A DNA stretch of 64,000 nucleotides from Pampus argenteus (GCA_036937835.1 CM072864.1:5918501-5982500); one strand, 5' to 3'. Positions 1-12,832 are shown, counted from the stretch's first letter. Numbers and translations are program-made. Notes: generated by a model from the letters alone, not told the origin.

Positions 1-649
1 TAGTAATTGTGGTAAAAAGAAAAAAATTCTAAAAATGTTATCAGGTTAGTTTTGTATTGGTGAAAGCAGCGGAGACAAAGCAGTTAATCTCTGAGTCAAT
101 CAGACATTTTGGAGATGGTAATGAGTGCTTTCTCCAGGTCTTTTACAAAATTATGAGTTGAATTGAGGACAAGTGTTTAACATTGAGAGGGACAGTATAT
201 CCAGAAAAGCCTGTCATGTTTGTAGAGTTATGTTGAAGACAACAAAAGCAGTGTCAAGACGTACCGTCTACATGGACAAGGCAGATACAGCAGGTCTAAC
301 CTGTGCTACATAAACATCCTTCATGTTGCACTAATAACCATTACTCATCCACATCATTATAAGCAACTTTACGGAGGATTATATATTTAATTGAAAGTCA
401 CCTGTAATACCCAGATTATAGTTCAGATTTCAGATTATAATATTTTGCACTTTATTTTAAGTGCATTATAAGCATATTTTAACTTTAATTAAAATCATAA
501 TAGCTCATTGTAAGTAGTTAAATACTTCACGGGTACCAACTACACACATTTATGTATCCATTATAGACAATTTATGTTTTTAACTTCTGACAACCTTTTG
601 CTATTTTAGCTATTTATTTTAGAAACACGATAAACTGCTCTACTATTGT

Positions 650-1209
650 CTCCTCCTCTGTCCCAGATCAGTATGATTTATTAGCTATTAAGGTTCAATT
701 AGGTGGCCACTCCATAGTTATGGTGGGTGTTTATCGCCCCCCCCTCTGCCACATTCTGAAACTGTCATTTAAGGGGATTTTAACCTTGACTGGTTGACAC
801 TAGAAACACCCCAAATAAGATCAGAGGCTGGCAAATTAGCTTTTCAGTTTTATGCACCCACTAAATGGAACCATCTGCAAGAGACACTGAAATAAGCCAA
901 ACTTGTGTCTGTTTTAAAGTGTTAATACATGGTATGGGAAATACAGTGTTCTTGCTTTAACTGATCTTGTTTTAAACTGAGCCTGTGAATATTCTCATTC
1001 ATCCAGGTCATAGTTATCTCAAGTAGATTAAATCGATCACTTGTTTTAAACTGTGTTTTTGATCTTGTTTAAACTGGTTTTACCCGTTTTAACTTGATCT
1101 TGTTAACCGTTTTGGGCTATTTATTGTATATTGTTTGTGTTTGTTGTGATCAGGGCATTGCTGTAAAAGAGCAATTTGCTCAGTCAAGGTTTCCCTGAAT
1201 AAAGAATGG
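650..1209 (+). mobile_element. LINE (non-LTR retrotransposon) remnant: endonuclease fragment and 3' tail
   Basis: Reading forward, 720-745 encodes VGVYRPP and 774-800 encodes GDFNLDWL. These are hallmark motifs of the APE-type endonuclease of LINEs, about 50 bp apart and now out of frame. A 3'-UTR-like tail ends near 1205 with AATAAAGAATGGTT, directly followed by (TA)n. The reverse transcriptase is absent, so this is an internally deleted dead copy. I cannot assign the clade (an L2/Rex-type element is possible). Confidence 0.6.
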
Positions 1210-1620
<411 letters not shown>

Positions 1621-1651
1621 ACTTTTATTGGTTGTCTAGCCTGCAGCTGCT

Positions 1652-4600
1652 CTAGACAGCGTGAAGGGCCTTCCAGCGGGCCAGAGGACCTCTGCTGGGG
1701 ATGTACTTCACCCCACAACCATCTGAAATCAAACGCTTCTCAGCCATCATGTCATCAAAGTCACAGGCATTGAACTTGGTGAAGCCGTACTTCTTGGAGA
1801 TGTGGATCTGAAAGTGACAGAATAATGACAGAAGTCAATATAGGTTTACAACAGGCCAAACAAACATCTGCAAACAGCCGAATTAACAGAATAACAGCCT
1901 GTGAAGCGCCTTTGATGAGCATTTTGTCTCAGTGGTCCCTTAAAGCACTCAGCACCTCCCAGCTGAGTTCATACACAACCAAAGAGTTGCTGTCTGCAGC
2001 CTTTGCACACCAGAACCGCACAGCAGCAGAACAAGTCGGCTTAATAGACTGCAGAGTGGCATCATGATAGCATTACAGGTCACTACTTTTCCTGACATGT
2101 GTTCAATTAAGACATTTGAATTGTTCAAGAACTAAGATTAAAAAAAAAAATCAACAAGACTTGTGTGTTGAGAAGGGCGACATGCTCTTTTACCTTCTGG
2201 CGACCGGGGAACTTGAACTTGGCTCTACGCAGAGCCTCGACCACATGCTCCTTGTTCTGGGCCTTGGTGCGGACAGACATGATCACCTGACCAATGTGCA
2301 CACGGGCCACGGTGCCCTGGGGTTTACCAAAAGCACCACGCATTCCAGTCTGGAGCCTGACAAGCAGAAGACAACAAATTAATTAATGCATATAATAACT
2401 TTAGTTAAAATCAGAGTGTACACAGACGACAGGCGCTCACCTATCAGCTCCAGCGCAGGACAACATTTTGTTGATGCGGATGACGTGGAAAGGATGCAGA
2501 CGCATGCGGATGTGGAAGCCATCTTTACCGCAGGTCTTCACCATGTACTTGTTAGCACAGATACGGGCAGCCTCCAGAGCTACAGAGAATCACAGACAAT
2601 TATCAGCAGGTGGCAACAGGTTGTGAACAAATTGAGACACTGTTTAAATTCATTTTTCTGTTCAGAGGCAGAGAAAACTCTTCAACTACAGGTGTCAGGC
2701 CACATGTAATGAACGACTGCACCAACTGCAGCGCTACATATTTATTCATCAAACTGACTGATCCATGGAAAGAGTACAGCCACAATCCTAACGCCCACAG
2801 CTGGAGTTACTACAGAGCCTTTTTATAGCAGACAATTTACATGTCAAAGCAGGAAAAGTAGTAACACTAAAGATGGCTTGATTCATTAATATGCCCGAGT
2901 GTGAGCGAACGCAACACTACAGCTGATGAACTGTCTCGAAGAAATGGAAAGCAGCCATCATTAAGGTTAATTAACGTGCTTGTTCTACTTTGACCTGTGA
3001 TCTTTTACAAACTAATTAGGCTTCAGATTTAACTTGAAGCATTTATTGCCGTCTTGTGTCTGTGCGTTTTTCAGAGATACTTTTGTCACATGCTGTGAAA
3101 CTGTAACAGATCCATAATCAGTAATGGAGTAGCAGTTATTAGGCGTCAGTGTTGCTTTTAAACTTACATTATTTCTACACGAGTAACTACAGTCTCCTTA
3201 AAATGAAACTGGGAGAGCGATTTGGTTAATTTAATTTCTCCATCCCCATATTATTCTCTTGCATCTCTCGTATCCCCCGCTGGGAGGTACCAAGATGTGA
3301 GAGATACAAGCAAGAGAAGCAAAGAACCACAATAGCCTAACAGAAAGCGCTCCGTGTTTGATCACGGCTCCTTTGACTCACCTTCTGAAGACAGCTGCTC
3401 GTACTCATCAGAGACCATGTGGCCGCACAGAGGGAACTCATCTACCTTGGCCTTCTTCCTGCCCAAGTCAAAGATCCTGATCTTGGGATCTACATACAAT
3501 GGAAGAGGGAGGAGAAAAACAGTCTTGTTAACAACAGATGGCAAAAATATATACACATTATGAGCTCTGAGAGTATGAAATGAGACTAATAATGCTTTAA
3601 AATGTCCAATAAGTTGTCTCAGTGGTCCCTTAAAGCACTCAGCACCTCCCAGCTGAGTTCATACACAACCAAAGAGTCACTGTCTGCAGCTTTTGCACAC
3701 CAGAACCGCACCGCAGCAGAACTAGTCGGCTTAATAAACTGCAGGAGCATCACATGACTGTGACACAATTCCATTGAGGACAAAATGACCAGAAAGACAA
3801 CCGGGAATTGACATCTTAACCGCTAATTTTTTGAAATTTTAAAGCTAAACAATGTTGCACTAATCAAACTATAAGTATTTTCAGCACAACACCAACGTTG
3901 AGTAAAGAGTGGAAACATCTTACCAGGGACACCCCTACAGAAGCGGGACTTGGGGTAGGGCTTGTTCTTGCAGTATCGGTAGCTATGGGAGACAAAAAGT
4001 GGTAAATGTGTTAGCTATTTGCTTCATTTATTTACTTAAATTTAGCTTAAATGTCATTCAAACAGGAGAAAAAATAGTGAGTTTGTTAACTATATTCAGA
4101 GGTGAATTAATACTGTTAGTCCTCTTAACATTTCTGGCTATGTGTGACTATGTGTAATAATCAATATTAAAGCAAAATGTCAACATTATGGCACTCTGAT
4201 GTGTTTAATTAATCATCATGAGGCTCTAAAGCACAGAGGAATAATAGATCAGAAATCTGGTGTTTAATAGTAGTTTACATTTTTATACGGTATTTGCTGC
4301 CAATAAGTAAAATAGACTTTGCCAGTCTACTCCTTCATCAAGGATGTATGCAGACAGTCTGATAATACAGCTGCAGCTTCAATATTTATTATTAAAGACA
4401 TGAATGAAGTAGAAAAGATGAAATAGACACTGGTGTTCATGAAGATAAATACCCAGCTTTATGGCAGTAGAAACTCTTACTAGAAAACTACAAATATAAC
4501 GGGCAGAGTACATTTTAGCTGTATATTCGTATATATGTATTAAGTGTGGCAGATATTTTAAGTTTGACACCGGTATGCTAGCGTTAGCTTTATGCTAGCT

Positions 4601-4890
4601 GCCGTTAGCTCAAGTACCTTCTACCAAACTAGCGCTTTGCATTAGATACGTTATTTAGTGACAATCGTTAGACACGTTGCAGTTAACACCATAAGCTAAT
4701 AAATACTGGAGTGTATTTAAATACACTAATAACACAGCAGTGTGTCAAAAGGCCTGCATGCTAGCACGGAGTAACGGCCCACATGGTAGAGGCTCGACAC
4801 CGGGGCCATTTTCCTCCGGCTGGGACTCATTCGGTTCTTAAGTGAATCCGTTTAACACAGAACTTACCAGCGGGCTGGTCGGCGGCCCAT
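1652..4890 (-). CDS. rpl10: 60S ribosomal protein L10 (uL16), complete
   Basis: Coding exons in transcript order: 4868-4890, 3924-3982, 3382-3489, 2441-2579, 2194-2356 and 1652-1807. All introns are GT-AG and phases close to 215 aa plus a TAG stop (human: 214 aa). The product starts MGRRPARCYRYCKNKPYPK and carries the family segments RIFDLGRKKAKVDEFPLCGH, HPFHVIRINKMLS and GMRGAFGKPQGTVARVHIGQ. It ends in a divergent tail after the conserved YIPSRGPL segment. RPL10/uL16 is a universal large-subunit protein near the peptidyl-transferase centre. It joins late in 60S maturation and is needed for release of the export adaptor NMD3; these roles are family knowledge. The ATG lies in the second exon, as in the human gene. 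The 3' end has a minus-strand AATAAA at 1624-1629. Two introns carry snoRNAs. The gene is divergent from flna, about 13 kb away. Confidence 0.97.
1922..2054 (-). ncRNA. snora70: H/ACA snoRNA, SNORA70 (U70) family, copy 1
   Basis: It lies in the last rpl10 intron, on the rpl10 strand. The RNA is about 133 nt, with an H box ACAGCA after the first hairpin and an ACA box followed by three A residues at the 3' end (plus 1922-1927). The 3' hairpin segment CAGCTGGGAGGTGCTGAG and the final GGGACCACTGAGACA match what I recall of vertebrate SNORA70, whose human host gene is RPL10. The family guides a pseudouridine in 18S rRNA. The RNA is expected to be released from the spliced intron by exonucleolytic trimming. 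Ends are estimated from the boxes. Confidence 0.88.
3612..3744 (-). ncRNA. snora70: H/ACA snoRNA, SNORA70 (U70) family, copy 2
   Basis: This is a second copy of the same snoRNA, in the rpl10 intron between coding exons 2 and 3. It differs from the copy at 1922-2054 at only a handful of positions by eye. The ACA box (plus 3615-3617), H-box region and pocket sequences are retained, so both copies look functional. The flanking intron sequence is not similar between copies, so the duplicated unit is essentially the snoRNA itself. Confidence 0.87.
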
Positions 4891-5022
4891 GGTTGCAATC
4901 TGTAAATTAACAAATAAAGAAGGTGTTATTTAATAAACCGGGGATATGTTTCGTGAAAAATAACTTTAAATCTGCCTAGTTAATGAAGAGCCGAAGAAAA
5001 CGCGCTCCTACCACGCACTCAC

Positions 5023-5055
5023 CTAATGGAGGAAAGGAAGATGAAGCCACTTCCG
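5023..5055 (-). promoter_or_regulatory. rpl10: rpl10 non-coding exon 1, TOP-like start and ETS-type promoter motif
   Basis: On the minus strand a pyrimidine-rich stretch (CTTCCTTTCCTCC) ends at a consensus donor GTGAGTG (5016-5022). The matching acceptor precedes the exon at 4868-4899 that carries the ATG. Just upstream is GCGGAAGTG (plus 5048-5056), an ETS/GABP-type site common at ribosomal-protein promoters, and a TGACGTA CRE-like motif. The pyrimidine tract is what is expected of a 5' terminal oligopyrimidine mRNA. The exact start site cannot be read from sequence. Confidence 0.7.
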
Positions 5056-6043
5056 CTACGTCATATGGGCGCCGCGTGACTGAGAGGGGATTATTTTATA
5101 TTCATAAACACATTATTTTTTACTTAAACATGCATTAGGTGTGATATAAATGGCTAATATATAAAATGTAGCGAAATATATTGTTGTAGAAATTCACGTA
5201 GTAGCAACTGACAGTCTCAACTGAATGCTGGGAAATGTAGTTTGACACGACGACACTGTGGTTCAGGGCGACATCTACCGTACATCCACGTTAGTTAACC
5301 TTACATGTATACATGCGCAGTTTTATACCTTTTATGGACAAGTTATAAAAACATTTACTAACTTAGGTCCATATTTATCCAGTTTCGGCCTAACATTTCA
5401 TAGGAATATAGACTCGTAGTCTCTGTTTTTGATATAGATTTAAAACTCCTGACCCTAACCAAGTGGTTTTTATGTCTAATCCTAATCAGACTTTAACTGT
5501 TCCTAGCACATAGCATAATCAGATCTCATAACAGATTTTAGAAAGGGAGAAATTTGTCTTTTCTTACATAAGACTTGTGTTTGTCATTATGTATTTTGTG
5601 TAGGTGAAAAAGATTAAACTTTAATTGTCCAAATTTAGGCCGTAAAAAACTATTATCAGAGGTGGAAAAGGTGCAACAGGTAATTTCACTGCTTTTTGAC
5701 ATTACACTGCAGGAACAGTTCAGAGTGTAAAGTGTCACAGAAAGCCACACACAACGGCAGGGCCCAGACACTCGAGCAGCTAAATGGAATCCAGCCATCA
5801 CTTAAACATGTGTTTTATACCTACTGTGATTTTCAAAAGGTCTCTAGTCTGTGGTTGTTGAGTTTCATGAAGTTGTGATTATGCTAAAGGATATAATAGG
5901 TCGTTTTTTTACAGTGAGATCAAATTTCAAAAATGGTCTCACTACAATGAAATGACTTGTATGTGGACTGACATCATCACACGTGAATATAATTTGGCTC
6001 ATTGAATTAAAAAGAATCTAAGCTTTCCAGTCATAGCAAATTT

Positions 6044-6062
<19 letters not shown>

Positions 6063-6081
<19 letters not shown>

Positions 6082-6185
6082 TACCCACTAATCAGTGTGA
6101 CTGATGTATGAGGGTGTGTTCGCACCCTGTCTGTTACTCAGAATATTGAAGTGTGTCTGGGTGGTGCATTTTATGTGTGTGTGCT
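6063..6185. repeat. Local direct duplication, copy A
   Basis: The segment from a (GA)n tract through ACTACCCACT, GTGTGTTCGCACCCTG and GTGTGTCTGGGTGGTGCATT recurs at 8855-8970 in the same orientation and order. Both copies sit between a GA-rich and a GT-rich repeat. Confidence 0.8.
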
Positions 6186-8237
6186 CGTGTGTGTTTATTG
6201 TGTACTGTGAGGAGTCAGAGTGTACTACTTAACAAAGTTGTGCAAGGGTCAAGGCCAACACAAGGGACAAATCTAAACGAGGAGGTCAGCGGTACCACTT
6301 TGTCCACTTCCTCATTCTGGAGAACAGATAGTGAGAGTCAGAGAAGAAAATGAGAACAAGATGACTCCAGGCCTGCAGGAAAATAGAGAAACAGAGAAAG
6401 AGAGTGATGCAGGAGGTGGGTGGGGATATAAAGTACAATGGTTACACATTTCAGATGCAAGGAAGCACACTGTTTGTCACTGAGCTTTTTAATAAATCAA
6501 TTTATAACTTGTATCAGCAAAGGTATTTAACCTTTTCTCCATGTCTATTTTTATGACAGGAAAAGCACAGGTGTAATCAATTACATTAATCATGACTTTT
6601 GATACTCAAAGTATATTTTGCTTACAACACTTGTGTACTTTTGAATGTAGAATTGAGAATTGATAGTGTGTTTAACCAGGGCCCCTAAACACACCAAAAT
6701 GTCGCTGTTGTTCATGTGATTTATTGCACCTGTGAATGAGTGCTTTTCCAGCTATGATGTGTCAAAACACCTGCTGTGAATAAGCCCTACCAGGCAGGTG
6801 TTGGGCTTCATCCTCTCAGCAGACATCCTTTTGAGGTCAGTGGAGATTCCTGATGCAATATATAAAATGACCATTAGATGGCACTATTTCACACCATTAG
6901 ATAGACCCCCTCCTCCCCTTCTCTGCACCCTACTTTGCTAATTCCTAAAAAGGAACAATGAGCTCATATCTAAATTCTTGTTAATCCAGAACAAATGTTG
7001 CTCTCTGGCTGGAAAATGTTCTGACTCAAGATGAAAGCTGCTCCCACATCACTCAACAAAACAAGAGCTGTTCGACATCCTTCAGTATCAATCATGTGTC
7101 CGGGTTATTTATGCTTGTCTTATCAGGCATCATATTTGGTCTGCTCACACACCTTTTGATCATTCAGTGTGTTCAGTTAAGGAGCTGCTGCTTCACACAT
7201 TGACTTGTCAATTGTGAATTCACGGTTTACATCAGATATAAACTGCTACATAGACCTTAATGGACCTACATGAATAAAATAATGCAAACTGTGAATTAAG
7301 AAATTATATCCTGTTTGAACACAAAGTCAATTCATGTCAGCTGTGATCAGGAAGTGGCTACACTGTGGTTTATAGAGCCGGCCCGAGTCTTTATGGGGCA
7401 CTAGGCAGAAATTGATTTTGGGGTGGGGATGTGGTGACACCGCCAATATATTTGACTACTGTTAATACTTGATCATTCGCACACCTACTGTAAATCTAAC
7501 ACACTTATCTTTTCAAAATAAACTGTAAAATTTAACCACTTAAATTGCTTTCCGTATAAAATAAAATGCAAATGTAAAAAAAAAACCAGACAATATTAGA
7601 TAAATTAAATACATACTTAAACAGTGACATAAAGTGAACGGAGGAAGCTGTAACAAGATAAGTTGTAGCAATGTTAATGTTGATGCCATTTTTTTAAATA
7701 ATAATTTAAGAATTGCATTGAGCCCTAAGCAGGTGCTTAGATCACTTCTGCATTGGTCCGGTTTAGGAGATTATCTCAAACACAAAGCGGATATCTCAGT
7801 CAGGAAAGCCGCTGAACTCTGACTGGGATCCCTGTGCAGCTTTGTGAAAGCATGTGAAGGTCAGCTATCAGCTCTGAGGATGCCTCCCTATCTTGTCTAG
7901 TCCTTGTATTTTGTCTAAATCTCCAGCAGACTTTCCTGTGTCTGAGCTAAACCTCAGTGAAGGGCACGGATGACGATGGAAAGGGAGCAAAGACCAAAAA
8001 TGGTCCTAGAGTATGTGCCTGTTTCTAGTGACCAATGACAGAACATACACACAGCTGCAGACAGTAGCACACACACACACATTTAAACAGAAATAACATC
8101 CTAGTTTGTCAGACGAGGCTTAAAAACAGCACTAAATTCCCGCTTAGATCCAAATATAAGGCACATCTGTGTGTGACGTTGTTTTAATAACATACATGAA
8201 CCTATTTGTTGATAAACACCGTTATCTGGTCACTAAA

Positions 8238-8462
8238 GCTAAAGCCAGGGGACATGCTTAGCTTAGCTTAGCTTAGCGTAAAGACTGGAAAACAGCTATC
8301 CTTGCTCTAACAAAGCACCTCTAAAGATCACTAGTTAACATGTTATATCTTATTGGTTTCATCCACGCAAAAAAAAACAAAGTTTAGCAACATGTCTGCT
8401 AGCTGTTTTCACCCGCTTCCAGTCTTTATGCTAAGCTAAGCTAACCCTCTCCTGGCTTTAGC
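8238..8462. mobile_element. Non-autonomous element with imperfect terminal inverted repeats (MITE-like)
   Basis: The left end begins GCTAAAGCCAG and continues into repeated CTTAG units and AAAGACTGGAAAACAGC. The right end is the reverse complement: CCAGTCTTTATGCTAAGCT, then CTGGCTTTAGC. The inverted arms are about 55-60 bp around a core of about 100 bp with no coding capacity. Related sequence occurs at about 25620-25890, 43230-43505, 47285-47400 and 62461-62660. Such short TIR elements are mobilised in trans by DNA transposases; the superfamily is unknown to me. Confidence 0.6.
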
Positions 8463-8813
8463 TTCATATTTAATGTACAGATGTGAATGATATCAACTTT
8501 TCTCAATGAAAAAGAGAATATGTTTATTTCCCCAAAGGTCAAACTAATCTTTTTAAAGGGAATTTCTTCATATCACTAAACCTGTTTCCTGCTTGTATCC
8601 AGGGAGAGTACATTTATTCAGTCCTCTGAATGCCTGATAAGTATGTAGGTGAACAGATTAGTGACATTAGATTTGCAGAGTAGATGTGAAATAACAGAAC
8701 AAATGAACTTAATTATTAACACAATGACTGCTGTAGGCGTCACTCTGTGGTTCGTTGTTATCTATAAACACACCATCAACTCTGAATTGAAATCTCAAAA
8801 CCCCACCATTACT

Positions 8814-8867
8814 CACACACACACACACACACACGCACACACACACACACACACAGAGAGAGAGAGA
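8814..8867. repeat. (CA)n(GA)n compound microsatellite
   Basis: A CA tract with one CG interruption passes directly into a short GA tract at the left edge of duplication copy B. Confidence 0.95.
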
Positions 8868-8970
8868 AACTACCCACTGACCAGTGTGAGTGATGCATGC
8901 ATCTGGGTGTGTTCGCACCCTGAGTGTTACATGGAAAACGGAAGTGTGTCTGGGTGGTGCATTTTATCTG
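8855..8970. repeat. Local direct duplication, copy B
   Basis: Second copy of the segment at 6063-6185, diverged by scattered substitutions and small indels. It is preceded by an expanded (CA)n(GA)n tract. Confidence 0.8.
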
Positions 8971-9293
8971 TGTGTGTGTGTGTGCATGGGTGTGTACAAG
9001 TATGCTGTTTTAATACATTTAGAACATTGTGGCATTGATAATGTACTACACAGTCAACTCCAGCCAGCCACTGCTCTAAAAGCCAGTTAAAATAAACACC
9101 AGAAAGTTTTAAAATCTTAAATCCCAAAAAAGAAAATGTCATCACCTACAGCAACGTGTTCTCTGCAGGGAAGTGTGCAACTGACCAGGTTCAGTCCCTG
9201 TTTACATTTCAGTCATTTTCTCTGAGTATTACCTCCGCTCTCAACAGTGCAGCCTCCTAGTTACCCAACAACATACCACCGACAGGACCAAAA

Positions 9294-9325
<32 letters not shown>

Positions 9326-9805
9326 TCATATCAAAACTAATTTTAGATTATCTTTTTTTTTTTTTTGGAAAGTATTTCAAGACAGACCAACACATTATTT
9401 ATTGTCATTAAGTGTTGTCCTTTAAGTCTGCCAGACACCCAAGTCTGAAGTCTCAATAGTACAGCTCTGTATTACAGAATCAGATAGAGATAGCATGTGT
9501 GTACATGTGTGAGTATGTGTGTCTGTGTGTGTCTGCCACAGATTTGGATGACCTTATACATTTTGTGTGCGTTTTATTGAAATTTGATAGGTTCTTAACA
9601 GGAAAGACACAAATAATGACGTTGTGAGACGGTATCTGGGTGGATCTGGATCAACAAACGTTTTTGCTGAGTGGGCATTTGGTGTCTGTATTACTGATCT
9701 AGAAGTGAAAATGAGGCGTTACCATGGAGACCAAGAAAACAAGAAACACATGACTCAATCCTTCGAACCATCTTCATTATCATTTATCATCAGGCAGCTT
9801 GTCTT

Positions 9806-9835
9806 CCAACCAACCAACCAACCAACCAACCAACC
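9806..9835. repeat. (CCAA)n tetranucleotide repeat
   Basis: About seven perfect tandem CCAA units, followed within 20 bp by a CA tract. Confidence 0.95.
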
Positions 9836-10138
9836 ATGTCAACCCCTCCTACACACACACACACACACAAACACACACACCAAACCCAAAAAAAAAGAAA
9901 ATAACTCTAAAGACAGACACTAAATCACCTCAAAATCATTTTAAAGATTTATATATATGTATATAATATTACAGATTATATATGAACAACTAGCTGCTGC
10001 TGCTCTCTGTCTCACTGTCTGTCTGTGTCTTTCTCGCCCTGCAGGTCGTGTCTGTGCAGGTCTGTGTGTCGAGCTCAACTGCTTCAGTAATGAGATCATA
10101 TGATGTCATCTTAGTTCACTCAGGAGCAGCCTTCCGAT

Positions 10139-10140
<2 letters not shown>

Positions 10141-10187
<47 letters not shown>
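10141..10187. repeat. (GT)n microsatellite
   Basis: A perfect 47-bp GT dinucleotide tract in intergenic DNA. Confidence 0.97.
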
Positions 10188-10189
<2 letters not shown>

Positions 10190-11004
10190 AGGGAGTGTAT
10201 ATGAACATGGGCTATAGGGCCTCACAGGAGACACACTATAACTAATTGTTAATCTAATAACAGACATTTTCAATAACAATGTGATTCTATGAAGGTAATT
10301 TCCTGCCTTTGCTTTGTGTGCCAGACTCCAGACTCACTGGTCATTTTAATTTTAGTCCATTTTCTAACCTCATGTTTGTAATTATGGCTTTTTAAAAGGT
10401 TTGAACTCATATTTCTGACCTTTTATTTTCTTATGTTCCCTCTTTGCTCCCGGACAGCCTCAGATTCTTCTCTTCTTATCGTTCCAACATCTAGACTCAA
10501 ACACAGAGATAACGTAGCGTTTGCTGTCAGGACTTGGTTCACATATTTTTATTTTGCTTTCTATTTTTTTTTCTATTCGTATTTTCTCTTATGTTATATA
10601 TTATTTATTTTAATCAATCATTTTATTTTACTTTTTGGAATTGTCTGTTATCTAGTTATCTAGGTTTTATTTGATTTATTCTAGTTTTATAGTTTTCATT
10701 GTATTTTTATAATTGTTATTTCTCGTGTGTATTAGTCTCAAATTGTGTCAGACTTGTGTAAAACTCTTTGAACAGCACTAACCTGTACAAAAAGTGTTAT
10801 ACAACATACATGATGCATTGATTTGTCTTATCTTGGGGCACTTTGTAATATGTTTTATCTTAATGAAGTTTTTTTTATATTACTATTGACATAATCAATC
10901 AAAGGCGTCCAACTGAAGCTGAAGAAGGATCACGAGAAGTTGACCCCCCAATCCCCCCCCACCAGCCTTATTTTATCTTCTCTAAATGGAAATGGTTTTT
11001 GCTC

Positions 11005-11005
<1 letters not shown>

Positions 11006-11043
<38 letters not shown>
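11006..11043. repeat. Poly-C homopolymer, 38 bp
   Basis: A run of 38 cytosines follows a pair of shorter C runs (about 10944-10961). C/G homopolymers of this length are rare and often mis-sized in assemblies. The apparent Pro-rich open frame across it is not a gene. Confidence 0.97.
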
Positions 11044-11236
11044 ACACATACACGCATAGTGACACATTCATGCACAAGAGGAATGCATCATTTCTAATAC
11101 ACGCTTTCATCTGGCATGACATCATTATTTGTTTCCTTTCACATCTGTTTCCAATGAATCCAGTTCTCACGCAGGTGATGAGGAAGGCTGTCACTTTATA
11201 TTTCATCATGTAGAGAGGCTGAACGGATGACTAAAA

Positions 11237-11260
11237 CACACACACACACACACACACACA
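11237..11260. repeat. (CA)n microsatellite
   Basis: A short perfect CA tract. A GT tract in opposite phase lies about 170 bp downstream (11427-11458). Confidence 0.9.
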
Positions 11261-12126
11261 GATATATGATAAATGAGCCACACAGGTGTGATGTGTTCAG
11301 GAGTTTGTGTGCCGTACCTGTGATGCATTGTCACCTGGATGACTAAGAGGAGCCTCTTGGCAGGGGTCATGATGATGTCACTGAGATCACACAGCCTCTG
11401 AAACTGTACTCTATCTGACCCAGAGATGTGTGTGTGCGTGTGTGTGTGTGTGTGTGTGTAGTGTGTATATGCCTGTGCATAACTGTCCAACATTAGGATT
11501 ATATACATTTTCTTTTGTGCACACATGAAAGCAAGAAAAGAAATCTGGAGGAGGAAGATTTAGAGGAGGAAGGAGGGGGCATATGGAGGGAGAGAGAGGA
11601 TGATCAGTCATTCATAGCTGCTCTCTCTCTCTCTCTCTCATTCGCTCTCTCTCTCTCCACATTCCTCCCCCCTTATATGGACAAAACTACTGGAGCCTAT
11701 CTCTTCATCTCTATACCACACACACACACACAAATACAAATGCAGAAGCCACCAAACATGTTTATCAAAGGTTCTTCTTCTTCATTCTTCATTTGCAGCC
11801 AATGATCCCAGAATCCAGTGTAATGAAAATAGACCGATGCTACCCTGCACAAACCAGGCCGACACACTGATATCCAGATTTCTGTGTGGCTGCAAGCCTC
11901 GTTTGTTGCTTTTGCTTCTTTTTTTTGTGTCCTTATTTGATTTGTTTGTCCTGTTCTCCACAGTTCTCAAGCCTCCTCTCTGTTTAGGTCAAAAGAGTAG
12001 AAAACCCAAGAGAGGAACGCTGGTCATGAGGGAATCCAGTAGTGCTTGCTTGGGGAAAGAGCCAGAGGAATAAGAAAAAATAAAAACACAATGGTGGTGG
12101 TGGTGAGGAGGGGTGGAGGAGGAGGA

Positions 12127-12146
12127 GGGGGGGGGGGGGGGGGGGG
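12127..12146. repeat. Poly-G homopolymer, 20 bp, after (GGA)/(GGT) repeats
   Basis: A 20-bp G run closes a G-rich stretch (12092-12146) of GGT and GGA triplets. It is a candidate quadruplex-forming site on the plus strand. Confidence 0.95.
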
Positions 12147-12455
12147 TACAGGCAGGCTGAAATTGACAGAAACAGAGTTAGCAAAGAGAAAGAGGGGCAG
12201 AGAGAGAGAGAGAGGGAAAGAGGAAGGGAGCGCTTACCTTAAAAGGCTGTGTTTGTAGATAGAGAAGGGCGTCAGAGTGTTTAAATGTACTTGTGTATGT
12301 GTGTTCCTGCTTATTAAATGGCCCAAACCCATATTAACAGATAGGCAGAGGGGATTAAGAAGCTTCATAGAGTATAGACAGAGATCACCTTCATCAGACC
12401 TGCACTTACATCCCTTACCAGCCGGTCTGTATTTTACAGCTGTATGTGAGATTGT

Positions 12456-12460
<5 letters not shown>

Positions 12461-12499
<39 letters not shown>
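12461..12499. repeat. (GT)n microsatellite
   Basis: A perfect 39-bp GT tract within the repeat-dense intergenic block. Confidence 0.95.
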
Positions 12500-12502
<3 letters not shown>

Positions 12503-12669
12503 ATCCAATGTGTGTATTTGTATGTGTCCTTACAAAATTGCCAGCAGCTACTAGCAACAGATTCCTGTAGTCTGATTCATTCACTTCAGTCAAGTCTCCT
12601 TTTAAAGACTATGAATGTGTTGTCTTGATGCTGAACACCCCTGTCTAATTTCAATATCCACATGGAATG

Positions 12670-12795
12670 CACACACACACACACACACACACAGACACAC
12701 ACACACACACACGCACGCACTACAGTTAGTAATAGGCTGCCTTCTCATGAACATCCATTCTACTTATACTGTAATTCAAAAGTGTGCATGTGTGG

Positions 12796-12832
<37 letters not shown>
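12670..12832. repeat. Paired (CA)n microsatellites
   Basis: Two CA tracts (12670-12720, with GA/CG interruptions, and 12801-12832) are separated by about 80 bp of unique sequence. Confidence 0.95.

Noticed and set aside
3240..3345. Possible third snoRNA hairpin in rpl10 (inverted TCTCTTGCATCTCTC-like arms)
   Set aside because: The arms pair imperfectly and no H/ACA or C/D box set could be placed.
10986..11213. Proline-run open frame
   Set aside because: It is a translation of the 38-bp C homopolymer; no gene signals around it.
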